Notes: generated by a model from the letters alone, not told the origin. 64,000 nt of DNA from Welwitschia mirabilis (GCA_051453625.1 JBOZIK010000001.1:197706497-197770496), one strand, 5' to 3'. Counted from the first letter of the stretch, positions 37,231 through 52,400 are shown. Numbers and translations are program-made.

Positions 37231-38327
37231 TGTAAAAGCGGTTTATCCTCCTTGACAATGTTGATATTAAATATAGAGACTCTATTAGTTAGTCTCCTCA
37301 GAGTTGTATGTCAAGACACCAAAATAATGATCCTTGAAGACTTCACACTTGTTTGTACAATGGAACATGTAACCCTCGTGCCAAGTAAGTATATCCTAGT
37401 AGTAATGGGAAAAAAAGAGAGCTCAATCTCTCTCTTTTAGTAAATTAATCTTGACAGCTAACTTAGCTTATTAGACTTTATAGACTTCAATGAGTCGTAA
37501 TTCAATTGTTGTATTAAGGAAGAGCTTTTAAAAACTGGGATTATTAACAGTGATAAGTGGTCAAGTTTGGATTCATTGCATTTTTTTTCCTTATAGGAAA
37601 TTTCTAATTCTTGAAAATCAAATGTTTTTGAAGAATCTAACAGAAGGATTATGAGTGAATAATAGTATCTCAAAATCAAGTAGTTCAACAAGTATGCTCG
37701 CTAGGCCACAACATCAAATTCCAACATTATGCGTGCTAGGCCACAACATCAAATTCCAACATTCAAGGCTTTTCAAATAGTTTGATATTCTAAAAATAAG
37801 TGTTAAAAATAAAGTTAGTTTATTGTCTTATGTAAAATATCAATATACTTTGTCAAGAGAATCTTAATATGAGCCTAGACGTATTTACCACTACATAATG
37901 TTTGTGATATCAACATTTTTCGTTAATATATTTGAAATATTATTTTTATTTTTTATTCCTATATCAATTTTCCTCTTTTAAAAAAAAATAGATCACAACA
38001 TTTCTCTTACTCATGGAGCTATCTTCTTTATTAGAAATTATAATTTGAAGCAAAATAAGGATAGTGTTTAGCTAGGATGCTAGAGCATAAAGAAGCAATA
38101 GTATCTAATCTAATTTCAGCTAGTTTATTTCTTAGTTTCCAAACCTTAGAACTTTATGTTAATAATGATGTTATTGTAGCTTTTGGTCCCTGAAAAACAA
38201 CTATCAATCAAACCTATATTTGCTCAGTTGATACAACCTATTCATGGGAATCTTTGTATGGATTTGATGGCTAGAAGCCCTTGAATCTCTTGGCCAACAA
38301 GGTTGGGTCTAATCTCTAATCATGTTC
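37231..38327. other. Intergenic sequence with a 35-bp tandem duplication
   Basis: No gene was recognised. At 37693-37762 two adjacent 35-bp units (GCTAGGCCACAACATCAAAT within each) are nearly identical, a recent local duplication. Confidence 0.7.
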
Positions 38328-39592
38328 TTCTTGACTAGAAAGTAGCCTAAGAAGGCCGCAAATCAATCCACCTTCACTAGGAGATGTGAGGGAACTATTT
38401 CCAATTCAAAAATTCTCAAGCACAAGCAAGCTAAAACAAGATGAAATCCCTGTTTTCAATTTAGATCAACAAAATTAAGTGAGGCCTAAAACATTGTAGT
38501 TTGGCTTTAAATCCTCATAGGTGAAAAGCCCTATGTAGGGTTTTTGCAATGAACATGATGGAGGTTGAAAGTTGGTCTTAGATAAAATTTCTTTTTGATT
38601 TTTGCAATTTTTTTAGAACTTAACCCTTTTAATCTTATATAGTAGCACTCTAAATTGCTCTACTTTTTGTTGGGTGTATAGATTGGTTGATTGTCACCAC
38701 TAGCCCTTGAGAACTTAAATGTTAGTTCGAGGATGCAGCACTTGTAATTTATTATCACCCATTGGTTTTTCTTTTCTGACCCTAGTTATTTTCTTTTATT
38801 TCAGCTTAATATAATTAAGAGGGTAGCACTTCAGTGGAGGTAGAGAACAAATTAGCCAAAACAAAGGGCTAAATCATGAGTAGCATCGTGGAAAATTAAG
38901 ACATCCCAGCCAGTTTGGTAGAGGTTTTGCCCATTCCACTTGATTGGAAGGTAGTCAAAGAAGGCCACAAGCAATCCACCATCACTAAGAGAAGTAAGGG
39001 AACAATTTCCCGTTCAAAATTTTCAAAGGTTAAAGCATGATCAAGCCAACACAAGACAAAAAAATCCTTACTTCTTTTTAAGCTTTAAAGAATTGAACAA
39101 GTCATGGAACATTGTGATTTGGCTCTAAATCCTCGCAAGTGGAGAGCTCTATGTAAGGTTTCTGTAGTGAACGTGACACAGGTTGAAGGTCAGTCTTATC
39201 ACAAACTTGAAAACTTTCTTCTCTCTTTTGACTCCTTCTTTTAGAACGCAGTCATTTTTAATCATATATTCGAGGACTCCAAACCACTTTACTTTTTGTG
39301 GAGTGGCCAGATCAGGTTATTATCACCACTAGCACTTTCAAAACATAAATTTTTGTTTTTAGGATGGACAATTCATGGTTTATTGTCACACCTTGGTTTT
39401 TCTTTTCTGAATTAAGGTACTCTCGTTTTCAGTATATTATCATTAAGTGGTGACATTNNNNNNNNNNNNNNCGAGCAGCTAGAGACAACAAAGTTGACAA
39501 AACAACCTGAGGGCCAACTCACAAAGACAAAGATGCTTGCAAGTGCCTCATGTAACGTAATGTAAAATCAAGACATACAAGATAGTTTGACT
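38328..39592 (+). repeat. Two tandem units of about 611 bp
   Basis: Unit 1 starts at CTTGACTAGAAAGTAGCC (38328) and unit 2 at CTTGATTGGAAGGTAGTC (38939). They stay parallel through TTGGCTTTAAATCCTC / TTGGCTCTAAATCCTC, TACTTTTTGT, ATTATCACC, GGTTTTTCTTTTCTGA and AAAT(C/T)AAGACAT. They differ at perhaps a quarter of positions. A 14-N gap (39458-39471) lies in unit 2. No coding content was recognised. Confidence 0.75.
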
Positions 39593-40413
39593 AGATGTGA
39601 CTCAAATCACCATCATCCCTTAGTGTCATTTCTCCTCATTAAGGGACACATCACACGCTAATGAACGCCCTCCTTTTTAACCTTCTATGCAACATAAAAC
39701 TTCTAACGTCTACACTATTTGTTGACTTGTAGTTTAGGCACTTACCTTGTGATATGAGTTTGTTTACTTTGCATCTACGTCATTATTAATTTAGCTTGCA
39801 ATAATTAGGTGTGTTTATCAAGCACAAGTCATGAAAGAAATTGGAAACAATCAGTTCAAAACCAAAAAAAAAAAAGAAAAGAAAGAAAAAAGACAAATAG
39901 AAAATCACTAGTGCTTCAGATTCATAGGAGTCAGAAAGCTTTACTCTGCCTCAATGGACTCTTCTTTAGTTAACTAACTGCAGATGAAGCAGGCATGTCC
40001 TGAAAGAGATCTAAAGCATAAAACATTTCTGCTGCAACTAGTTTCACACCCATTTTAGCTAAGTAGTTCATTTTCTTCCTGTCTTAATGTGATTCGTTAA
40101 AAAGTTTACTGTGGAAGGGAGAACCAGAATCTCCATCCTATTCCTACTTGTAGCATGCTTAGCCAAAATAAAGATCAGCATGTTATAAAAACAATGTTAG
40201 GCAATATCGACAATGGCAGTTAATTAGATACCAAGTCCATGAGTTATCAGTATCTTGAGGATAAAATGTCTCATTCCAAGACATCTGGATTAATAAGAAC
40301 AACAAGACCTTTCAGAAGGCATTTAAAAGACAGACATTCCGGGATTTTGAAACCTGTTATTTTATCATTATTGAAAGAAAACAACAAATACTTTCTATCA
40401 AAAGCAGTGCCCT
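39593..40413. other. Downstream flank / 3' UTR of the TrpRS gene
   Basis: This lies 3' of the TrpRS stop codon on the minus strand. No convincing AATAAA polyadenylation signal was picked out on that strand. A poly-A-rich patch is present at 39865-39895. The ORF 40239-40421 is not supported. Confidence 0.45.
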
Positions 40414-40464
40414 TTAGGTAAACATATTTGGAAGAGGCCTTGGAGACATGAACACATCAACCAT
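40414..40464 (-). CDS. TrpRS last exon and stop codon
   Basis: Acceptor TTCTTGTCCAG, then MVDVFMSPRPLPNMFT and TAA. The PRPLPNMF ending is characteristic of eukaryotic TrpRS. This exon is too short to be found by ORF length. Confidence 0.93.
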   Translation of the reverse strand: MVDVFMSPRPLPNMFT

Positions 40465-43400
40465 CTGGACAAGAAGAAACACTGATCAAAGTTAAAGAAC
40501 ACATATTGGTGAATCATTATAACATGACTGTTGATGATTCTTTCTAATGATAAGCAAATGCCTTGTTCATCACAAAATGAATGTACTAAGCTAGGACAGA
40601 ATAACAATATTAATGTAGATAGTGCTATTCAGTTGGTTACATAACTAATGTGCAGAACTAAATCATAGGATATTTCTCTACAGTACTAATAAAAAGAATT
40701 AAAGACTTTCAAGAGGCTGTCTCAAAAGTTTAGACAATGTATCAATAACAATAAATAAATTGAAATTGATGAAATTGTTACAAGATAAGAAACAGAAGCT
40801 TCAGACGCTTGGGTTGTAACAGCATCTAACACTATCAATTACCTCGTCTGTAACTGCTGCTCGTGCTTTACGATGTCTTTCAATTAGATCTGTCAAGACT
40901 TCAATTAATCGCTTCTTAACCTCACCTGTTAGCATTCTTCCAGCTCCATATTCCTAATAGTATTAATTCTATGCTCTTAAGTGGAAAGTATACCACAATG
41001 ATCATAAAGAATAAATTGAAACAGAGAAATTTGGATACTGCTATGCAATATAATGGTAGAGACTGCTTACTCTTTTGATATTCTCAAGTTCCTCATCATC
41101 GTCAAGGAAGAAGCTCAAATATTTGACAGGAACATCAACCTGATTAGTATAAACTTTCAAGTTATCAAGATGGAAATACACAAGCACTACAGCCTATAAA
41201 AACACTAATCCTACGAAAAGAATATTCCACTCCATCCTGATCAAGTGTCTACAAAGCCACCAGAACTACAGAATGTAACCGGTATTTATAATTTCATGAT
41301 AAAATATTGACATACAATGAATGCTTGAGACCCGCACTTCTTAAAACATTAAATGTATTGAAGCAGCACGGAGTGCCCTGGTACATATTAAAATTTAAAG
41401 TTTCTGTAACGCCCTGGTGAATAGTTTTTCGTTTGTAGTGATTTTATAATATGTAAAAGACAGTATCCCACATGCATAATTTTCCAGGGAGAAATAACAT
41501 GCATGCTAATAGCTCAGTTAAGCTATACTTGAAGTTTGAAAATTAATCTCAAGAAATTGAGCATCAAAATGGAAGGCAGAATGAAGTGTCAATCANNNNN
41601 NNNNNCCTCTCTCATTAATGTGTTTTATATAGGTGCATTTACTAAGATATTTTTACATGTTTTAAGGATCAGCCTAACGCATGCTATAGGTGGTTTGACC
41701 ATGTTTATAAGCAGTAGACTTCAACATCTTAGGTCTAAGTCCTAGGGAGTGTGGGTTAGCTTGTGGTTCTACTCATGTGTTTAAAACACTTGATGTGGGC
41801 TTCAACATCATAGATATAGATCAAAAGCAATATCTTCACATTAGGTGGCTAGCTCCCAAGCCAACAAGGGCCAACAACTGATTTTTATCAGGCCAAGCCA
41901 ACTACTAAACCTAGTGAGCAAGGTACAGATTCCCGTTATAACATATTTCGGGCTATTTGTTAACTAACACTTTAGAGTAGAAAAGTATGTTGTAATAAAA
42001 TTTCAAAAGGCAAAGGACATCTCCATTGTAAAGTTTGTGTCATTGTCAGTAAGGAGCTTTTTGACAATTAGTAGAAGAAAATTTGGAAATCTAAATTGTC
42101 TCTATGATTTTCTTTCCATTCTTTTAATTTTCTTCCATGTTTCTCCATTTTCTCGTGCATTTATCTTAGAATTAAAGTGTATATCATGAAAGGCCATAGT
42201 TCTATTGACAAAAAAACATAACTCAAGCATCTCCAGTGTATAATGTTAAACTAAATTATGTTGTAAAACAAGTGCAGCAAAAACACTTGGCAAGCAAAAC
42301 AGAAGAACATACAATAATTCTACGAAAAAACTGTAACAGGAAAAACCACAGGAAAGCAGTGCAGAGCTTTTGTTAGGAAGTTGAAGCAGAAAAATAGAAT
42401 GTAGGATGTTACAGCCACATCTCCCTTTTATAACCATTTATAAGGGTTTTGAACCCAACCCCTCTTTTCTCCTCCTCTCTCCTTTTTCTTTTTTTATTTT
42501 CTTCACACTATAAAGTACCTTATCGTTAAAAACATTACAAAGTAACGTGACTTTTGTAAGTCACACAAAAAGGAACATAACATAAAAAGGAATTGGCTTC
42601 AGATTAACAACTTCCCTTTGTAATGTTATATTCAGTATTAACCTTTTTAAAAGTTGTAAAAGCTGACTTTTAATATAAATCACCTTGAGTTTGGAAGGTA
42701 TAGTTATGCGGCAGTTAAACCAAAAGATATAATCCAAGGGAATAGTTCAGAAGTATTCTAGAAAGTTCTGCACTACGTCTATTTAATCTCTATTTGCAGT
42801 TGTATGCTGCATTGAGTTATATGGATCAACATTCGGCTTTAAGGAGTGATTCCTGTGAGTGATTGAGAGCTGGAGCTTAAAGCCTTCTTTTAGGCTTCAT
42901 TTATAAGCTTGGTTTTTTAATAAGAGATATGCACTCTTTCCGTGGATGTTTGCATCATCATTTAAGGGTTTTACCACTTAAATCTCTATGTGTGTGTACT
43001 TTTGTTTTTGCCTTTTGCTGTCATTTTTCTTAACATAGACTATGGCCAACATTTTGGAGCAAGTCCTGAGCAGAGGATGATCAAGCAGATTTGAAAGGAA
43101 GGATTCAAGCATCATTTCATAAAGCTTTTCAGATCAGTTCTCATATACTATGATTACAACTAACTTGATGAAGAGTTAAAACATTTTAAAGCTGCTACAG
43201 TTGTGGATAGGAATAGGGCAATTCAGCAGGCTCTCTCTTTGTGTGAATTTACAAATCAACTAGAAATCAAGACTTGTGATTTTAGTGTGTGGTTTGATAC
43301 AAATTTTTTTAACCCTAAAGGGGCCATCATTAAACTACCTTTCTTATTAGAAACTTAAAGATGAACTGCTTTAATCTCAGAAATAAGTGGCATGTGCTGA

Positions 43401-46400
43401 TGTTAAACAATTGAACAGAGAATAAACAAAAAACAAAAGCACACAACAAAATTTATAGTGCTTTGGCTTTTACCTACTCCAGTCTAAGCTAGATTAACTT
43501 CTAGCCCCTGAGTTCCCTTGATCTTCAAAATGAGATATAATGGTTCTCAGGTTCCAGATCAACCAAATACAAATGGATCTTTTCAACAAGCTTAGGTCCA
43601 CCCCAGAAGCCCTGAAGACAGAATGTACAGTGTACCTTGATGCATGGGTTTGCACTTAGGACCAGTTTGAGAAAAGATGGAGCATAGTTTAGAACACTAA
43701 GTAATAGACAGCTAACGCAAGAAAGGTATCCCAATGCCTTTCCCTGCAGCAATCTCAGTAATGAATAGTTTTGGCTTAAATAGTTAACTTTCAGAGATAG
43801 GAGGACTGAACAAGAAGATCTAATTAAACCGATTTTGCTGATAGATTGGCTCCATCCTAACAACTATCTGATTGCTAATCAAATGAACTGAAGAAGGAAT
43901 GATTCAAGGATTCAATTGATTTAAGTTCAAAAATGACGGACTTGCACTAAAAGATATCACTCAGTTGAACTGCAGTAGCCCCCTTTGAAATCGTGGTAAT
44001 CCTAAACTGTTACAAATTTATAAATATTGAATGCAGTGCAGTCAACCCCATGCCTAATGTAATCGCCACTGCTCAAGTGGAGTCAACACTATCTGAAACT
44101 GGTCATAGGGCTAGGAAACCTAAACTAGATCTGTTGCCTCTAAATCTAATGTGGCTGCCCCCTTGGGGATCTGCTTTCCATTCTGAAAGGAGTCCTCCTC
44201 TCAAACAAGGGTTTACCTCTTTTCATTCTTAAAGCAACAAGAGAGAATAACTCTGCAACTTCATCATCAAAACTTCAAAACTTTCTTACATGGTTTCCTA
44301 TCACAAGAAGACAGCTCTAGGAACCAGTCTCAACCCCTTCCATTCTGAAACCAATGAGAGACACTAACTTGACAATATCATTATTGAAACACCAAAATGT
44401 CTAACATGATTTCCTATATATAAAGAAATGTTAATTAAATTCTGAATATGATGCTTAATGTCTTAAAAATGTGTCAAATCTGAACTGCTTTAAAGGAAAC
44501 GCATCGGGTTTACTTTTATAGGGAGAAAACAGGACAGAAATGCAAGCACCTATGCAGACCATGGAGTTATGTTTGATGCAGTTTATAGAAATACTGTTCA
44601 TTTCAACTGTTAATTTTCTTCGTATTCCTTGTGGAACCTTCGAAGATAATGGCATTCTAGCCTTCCAAGTGAACCAGATGATTAGAAAACAGATAAGATA
44701 CATGCTAGTAATCTAAACCTTCTGGGGAATTGATCCCAAACTAGCCTGGTGTATTTACCAAAAAGGCAGGGAAGCTGATCAAGAATTTTAGCATCACTCT
44801 TGCAGACACTACACCTGTAAGGAAACAAGAAGCCCTATTTCTTCTGGGGGCTAACAATTCCAACAACCCATATTCAGATCCAGCCTCATATAAGTTGAAA
44901 TTTTGAAAGGTATATTCAATTAAAGAAATTCTCTTAAATTTTCTTACATTCAGAAGCAAAATCTGCAGTAACATTGTTGGTGTGCTGCTCATGCACCTTA
45001 GGCATTCATGCCACATTCAGCATCAAATGGAAGATATTGATAATGTTAAGACATAAGATCCCCTTGCTAGAATAGAAGCTATCAGAATTCTCATACCTTT
45101 TGCTTCTTTTCATAAGGTTGAGTTAAATGGCTTTGAAAAGTGCATTTCTAGATGAAAAACTCAATGACAAAGTTGATGTAGCAAAACTTTCAGGATTTCA
45201 TGATCAACAATTTCTAGATCAGGTCCACAAAGCTATGAAATGCTCTTTATGGTTTGAAAGAGACATCTGAAAGATAGGATCAAATCCTAGAGGGAGAAGG
45301 GAGTGTGAACAGGGTTTATTAAAATAATCTCCACCTATGATTGTCCCCCGCATCCCATCCCATCATAGCATAAATTTTCTAGACAGTATTGCATGGGATC
45401 TGGGAGAAATATTGGCTATCCTAGCAAAATCTTAGAAGATAAGAAAACTATATATTTTTCACATTTATGATTTATCCGTCTATTTTAAGTGTTTTAAGGG
45501 TCAAGCAACCCTACTGCTGTTACTGTGTGTCTTGTTTTATAGGGTTGTTTATAGCATCGAGAAAAATCAAAAAAATTCCAGAAAAAGAGCAATCAAATCT
45601 CCTTTAATGAAGTTCTTTATTTCTTCAAAGTTATTGTCTTAAGAGTATCAGAAGGTCTAGGATCCGAGACCGGATCCAACTAGAAAACAATGACAAATTG
45701 TCGGGATGCCACTCTAGAAAAACAAAATTAGAAGACCCCTGGATCAAGGACAAGATCCCAGGATATCATTGGCAGGACAAGATCCCACCAAATAACAGCG
45801 ATGAGATGCCAATCACTGACGACCACCAAAATACATTATAAAGCACAATAAAACTTATTATTTTTAGTAGAAAGAATATAAAAAAAAAAGTGAACAAGAT
45901 GTAGGTAGACAACAAAAAATAGTCCAGAACAACAAATTATAGTGGTTTGGGATAAACCCTACATCCATTTTTGGAAACTAGCCAATCATCAAGCTATTTG
46001 AAACTTTGTTACCAAACTTCAAACAAGTTCATTTTAAACCTTACAAGCAAACTTTTTCTAGCACAAGTATCAACCTAAACAACTATGCAAGACAGAAGAA
46101 TGGTACCATGAGCTTGTAGGACTTAGATTCATTCATAGTGGAAGAGGAAAAGAGGCCTCTCCCTAGTTTAACAAAAAGGTAAATAGCAGACGAACTTTAT
46201 TCTTTTACAAAATAAAAGTAAGGTGCACACCAAGAAAGCAAGCAGAATCTATAACCCTTTGTTGTAGGAAACAATGGCAGATACATAGAACATCTGAAAA
46301 ATGGCTATTAAGGATTGACTGAAGGAGCGTTTTGTGTACTAAAATTGACGGATTTGATTATAGGAGAAGATATAGAAAATAGTAAATTTGAATGCCAAAG

Positions 46401-49400
46401 AAGAAATTTAAAAATTTGGCTATTCACACCTCCAGTCAATTCAATGTGTTCTTCAGCCACCCTGATTCAAGGGAGGTACGATGACAGAATTAAGTGCAAT
46501 ATGGGTGCCAAATAAAAACTCCAATCAACCCAATAAAGATCAGAAGGAACAATAAAAATTGAATTTAAGTCAACTGCATTAGGATTGAATGTGGTCATCC
46601 CAACAAAAAACAAAGAAAGAAGATAAAGTTTGGTGCAAGGATTGGAACATTCACTTGATTCTTCCATACTTCTGAACTTTCATCTATGCCTTCATCAATA
46701 CCTTCAATATACTCATGCAAGAACAAAATCTTTTATTGTTCTTTGCCACACTACCAATTCCATGAACATGTACAAGAAGAATGTGCAAGGTTCTCAAGAT
46801 CCACATTTAGAAAGATGGAAGAATGGATTCTACAATTGGCTAAGGCCTTCAAAGCATATCTCCCCAATGTCGAATGCAATTACTTTGGATTCAATACAAA
46901 CTGAATGCTGGAATTTAACCCAAAAAAAAAGTCCATTCTTCAAAACGCTTTCATTCGTTGCTTAGAGTTCCCTCAAACATTTAGATCCATTTGATGAGTT
47001 ATCCATGTGTTCAATTCTAAGATCCGAATTTTCAACACTTTAGAAATATTTGGATTTTCTTATGCCAAGCAAAGCAGAATGTGATTGTTTTCAGTATAAA
47101 ATCAATAAGTACCAATCTTATCTCTCTTGGAACTTTCAACTATAGAAGCCAAACATGTAAAATTTAGATTTTCATTTATTTCAACGGTAGAGGGCAACTA
47201 GGATACCATTAGCCATTTGAATCTAGATCTTTGAGATTCCAAACTGTTTCTTGGATAGTTTTTACATTTGACTGCTTCTTATGGATGGATCATAATTCCA
47301 TTTTGACTAGATCCTTTTTCAATCATAAGGTTTGCTTATTGAGAAATAGGGTAGTTCCTTTTCGTGAAATACAGCACATTCAAATTTCTCCATCATATGT
47401 CCTAAGTGTTCTTTATTCTTTTCAATGAAGAATTCATCCATGCAAAAAATTTTGCTTTTCATGTGATTGAAAAATTTAGTGATACATTTATTTCAACAAG
47501 AAAATCCATTCCCAAAAAAAAAGGATTCAAAAAGGAAAAAAGTTCGAAGAAATATAGTTCTGATAATATATCGATACACTAGAAAACCATGAATATCAAA
47601 GATGAAAATATTNNNNNNNNNNNNNNNNNNNNNNNNNNNNNNNNNNNNNNNNNNNNNNNNNNNNNNNNNNNNNNNNNNNNNNNNNNNNNNNNNNNNNNNN
47701 NNNNNNNNNNNNNNNNNNNNNNNNNNNNNNNNNNNNNNNNNNNNNNNNNNNNNNNNNNNNNNNNNNNNNNNNNNNNNNNNNNNNNNNNNNNNNNNNNNNN
47801 NNNNNNNNNNNNNNNNNNNNNNNNNNNNNNNNNNNNNNNNNNNNNNNNNNNNNNNNNNNNNNNNNNNNNNNNNNNNNNNNNNNNNNNNNNNNNNNNNNNN
47901 NNNNNNNNNNNNNNNNNNNNNNNNNNNNNNNNNNNNNNNNNNNNNNNNNNNNNNNNNNNNNNNNNNNNNNNNNNNNNNNNNNNNNNNNNNNNNNNNNNNN
48001 NNNNNNNNNNNNNNNNNNNNNNNNNNNNNNNNNNNNNNNNNNNNNNNNNNNNNNNNNNAAAAATTTGAAGAAATATAGTTCTGATAATATATCGAATTAT
48101 CGATCCACTAGAAAACCATGAATATGAAAGATGAAAATATTTCTTCTAAACAAATAATCAGCTTTGATTCATATGTTGTGATGTAAAATCAAACTTCATT
48201 TTTCTCAAATAAAACCTCGAAACAATTTTAATCTTCATAACCTGATTTTTTAAAAAGTGCACTTGTTGACAAGATTGAACCATGTGGAAGAATACTCACA
48301 TGAAAAACAATTAGTTGGTAAAGATAATGAAGATTTAATATCTCTAAACCTTCAAATATAGATGCCCAACCAAAAAATATAGAGGAAGATAATGATTCGC
48401 TTGCTCAGAGATAATGGATCCTTGTAAAATTCTCCTACTGAGTTACCCTTCTTTTAATATTCCATCCTGTTCTACTAAACATTATCAACAAGCAAATGTA
48501 TGACTTTCAAGGAAGAGAAGAAAATGAAGAAAGATTATTGTTCTATTTTTAAAGATCCACTATGGAAATCCACAATCGGAAATAAAGCTACAAGAAAAGA
48601 TTGTCTTTCTATGATTGGACAACATGAAAAAAAAAAGTAAATTAACATTAGGCCTGAAGGGAATTATCCTTCTCTACCACAATGAAAATATATAGCTAGA
48701 ACTCTAGGGTTTGTAATAACCCCTCGAGATTTGTTTCCATTTGTGAAACCAAATGCTCCACTTCAACTAATGACAAAATTTTTCACAATGACTTTTCTTA
48801 GTATTGTTTTGTTTTTACAAATCAATTGGAAAGTTAGGTGGCTTCCTTGTTGGAATGCAACAGAGCTTCAAAACAACCAGTTTAATATTGGTTACAAATT
48901 TCATATGGGGAATGTTTCATTAACTTTAGTCAATGTCAAATGTTCATTGTCTATGAAGAAAATGCAAGATTTTTGGAACATCTTGCATAAAAATGTTTCA
49001 AGCTTTCGTAATCTTGTTTTGATTGGTAGCGATTTCAATTATGCTATTTTTCATGAATATAATAAAAAATAGGATAGGAATTTTTTGTTTTCCAAATAAA
49101 AAAATTCAAAAAAGGTATAGTCGATTGCAGTCTAATAGAAATTCCAATGAAAAAAAAAATCTACTTATTCATTAAGTAATAGAAAATCTAGATCAATTTA
49201 ATTCTCAAGAAGTCGGACATACTCCTTATGAATGCTCTTTGGATTTTGGCTTTTCCACACTCTTCAAGTCAAACTATTACTCATATTGATTCAAATCATT
49301 GCTCGATTCTTCTTCAAGCCAATACCCTTCAAAATAAATGCCAATTTTTCATATGGATAAATGGTTGGTTTCAAGTTTCTATTTGGGAAGGGACAAAAAA

Positions 49401-52400
49401 GGAATGGTGGAAGATCGAAACTGAGGGCTCAAAGAAATTTCAACTACAATTAAAATTATTTAATGTAACGAACACATAAAATCCTGGCATGGCTCTCAAA
49501 TGTAAATTGGAAAAGTTAACAGAATGATTCCATTCTATCAGATTCAGTAGCTTCAAAAAGAGATTGAGCAAGATGAGTGGATAGATGATTTAAATAACAA
49601 ACAAAGAACATTGCTTTAGAATCTTTATCTTTTACCAAAATGGGAGCAGTCTTACTCATTCCAAAGGCCAAAAATTCAATGGATTAAAGAAGGTGATGCA
49701 AATTCTAAATGTTTTCATGTGTATCCTACAAAAAGAAAAACTTTAGTCTGATTCCTTATCTTAAAGATGAAGCAAATTGACATGTTTATGTTGCTAAAAA
49801 TACGAGGGAACTCGTTATAAAATACTAAAAGAATTTGTTAGCAAATCCCAAACAAATAATTATCAATAACATTAATAAGATCATTTCTCTTATAAATAGA
49901 CATTTGGAAGAAGCGAAATTGCAATTTTTTGGGAAAAAACCTAATTTTAGAAGAGATCAAGAAGCCTAATAAATCTCTAGATCCATATGGTTTCCCACTG
50001 ATTTTTTTTCAACATTATTTGAACATTGTTAAGGATGANNNNNNNNNNNNNNNNNNNNNNNNNNNNNNNNNNNNNNNNNNNNNNNNNNNNNNNNNNNNNN
50101 NNNNNNNNNNNNNNNNNNNNNNNNNNNNNNNNNNNNNNATAACATTAATAAGATCATTTCTCTTATAAATAGACATTTGGAAGATGCGAAATTGCAATTT
50201 TTTGGGGAAAAAACCTAATTTTAGAAGACATCAAGAAGCCTAATAAATCTCTAGATCCAGATGGTTTCCCACTGATTTTTTTTCAACATTATTTGAACAT
50301 TGTTAAGGATGATATTTCAACTACTTTTTCACAGTTTTGAAATTCAAGGCAGATTTTAAAGGCTTTTTCTTGTACTTGGAAACTTTAATTATGAAGAAAA
50401 CAGATGCTGATAAAATATCAAGTTTTAGGCTGATAAGCTTATCTAATATTGTTTATAAAATAATGTCAAAACTTCTTGCAAAAACATTAAAAATTGTTCT
50501 TCCAATTTTGATTTCAGAATTGCAAGGAGACTCTGTGAAGGGAAGACATCTTTTTAGATTAAGTACTTTGGGCTCAAGAAGTCTTCCACTCAGCTAGTAA
50601 ACAAAAAGAGTCCACGTGGGATTTAAATTGAATATGAGCAACCATGTGATTAAAAAAAAAAAGGCACTTTCTTGAAGTGTTAATTAAAAATTTTGGTTTT
50701 TCATGACGATCATAGAAACTATTACAAGCTTGTTATATCATTTCATATCTTTCTATTGTATTGGATGGTGGTTCACATAGATATTTTTATAGTAAAAATG
50801 GTAGCCAACAACGAGATAACTTGTCCATTTTTTGTTTTCTTTCCATTGCTGAAGTTTTGGAGAGAATGATTGATAAGGCGCAGAAAACTAACTTTTGACA
50901 CATACTGAACTTGTAGAAAGAATTCTCAAGTTAACTGATATTTATTATGTAGAAGTTACTTTTATATTTTGTAGAAGGAAACACAGAATTTCAAAAGTAT
51001 TTGAGATATTTGAAACGTCTTCCCCCAAAACTTTTGGTTTATCCCTAAAAAATTGCGGCTTACACTTTTAACATGGATTGATCAAAGGCAAATTCACAAA
51101 ATGCAAGGAATTCTTAACCATGCAACTGATAGCTTCCTTAAGAAATATGTAAGTATTCCTTTCTTTACAGAGAGACTGAAGAAAAAAATTATAGAAGAAA
51201 ATTATCAATAAGATGGCGAAAAGGTTAGTAGGATCTAAAGGTAAATTTCTTTCTGTCACAAGAAGAGCTCAGTTCATCCAAAGTTGTCTTCAATCCTTAC
51301 CAATTTATTTGATGTTTTGTCTATGGACTCCAGAAGAAGTTGTCAACCGCATGGAAAAACTAGAAAGAGATTTTTTGTAGGAAAGCATTGATGGAGTGAA
51401 GTGTATTCATTTGAAAAATTGGGATTCTTTGTCCAAATCATGGGACAAAGGTGGTTTTGCTTTAAAATGACATCATAAGTTAAAGCTTCCCCTCTTAGCT
51501 ATAATAGTTTGGCAGTTATATACAAAGAATGGAAAATGGGTTCAAGTGTTAAAACACTACATATCTAATTCATTCTAAAAATTTATTTCAAGGTCCACAT
51601 ATTATTGGAGGCTTTGCAATTTCCATTGATTTGCAAAAGTTGAGAGATTGGTTGCAGAATTATATTCATTCAAATATTTATGTAAATTGGGAATGGCAAG
51701 GCAAAGATAATTTCAAATCTACAAAAAGCTTATAATACTCTTTAAAGCTATCCTCTAGACAAGAAAGCAATTAAATGGGAGTAAGTTGGAATTAACTCAA
51801 AATCATAACTTTTTGCCTTCTCACATGATTGGGTAAATTGCCTTTGCCAAAGAATCTTCAAAAATGTGTTGGCTTACTACACATCCATGCTACTTTTGTA
51901 AAAATTAAGAAGAATCATCTAAGCATTCTTTTTTCCTTTGTTCGTGGACAAGATAATTTGGGGATTTCTTTTTTTCAGTAACAAAGCAACATATGGTTCT
52001 TCCAAATGATGTTGAACATTTAGTTAAATAAAGATATGATATGGTAGCTTTAGAAAGAGCATGAGCATGATTTAAGTTTGTTCGAAGGAGAAGAATATCA
52101 TGTTAAGATTCTATTTATAATTTAATTGTTAATGAATGGAAGGAAAGTCTCAAAATTCGAAAAGGAATTCTATGTTAAAATGTAACATTATTATCTATAT
52201 ATTCCAATTTTTCTGTCCCTTCGTGTTTAGCTANNNNNNNNNNNNNNNNNNNNNNNNNNNNNNNNNNNNNNNNNNNNNNNNNNNNNNNNNNNNNNNNNNN
52301 NNNNNNNNNNNNNNNNNNNNNNNNNNNNNNNNNNNNNNNNNNNNNNNNNNNNNNNNNNNNNNNNNNNNNNNNNNNNNNNNNNNNNNNNNNNNNNNNNNNN

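Noticed and set aside
40239-40607. ORFs 40239-40421 (+) and 40398-40607 (-)
   Set aside because: They overlap the TrpRS last exon and its intron in other frames and have no recognisable content.
40813-40842. Read-through end of the TrpRS exon to a TGA at about 40800
   Set aside because: GTAATT after the GAG codon is a good donor, and splicing to 40464 gives the conserved C-terminus.
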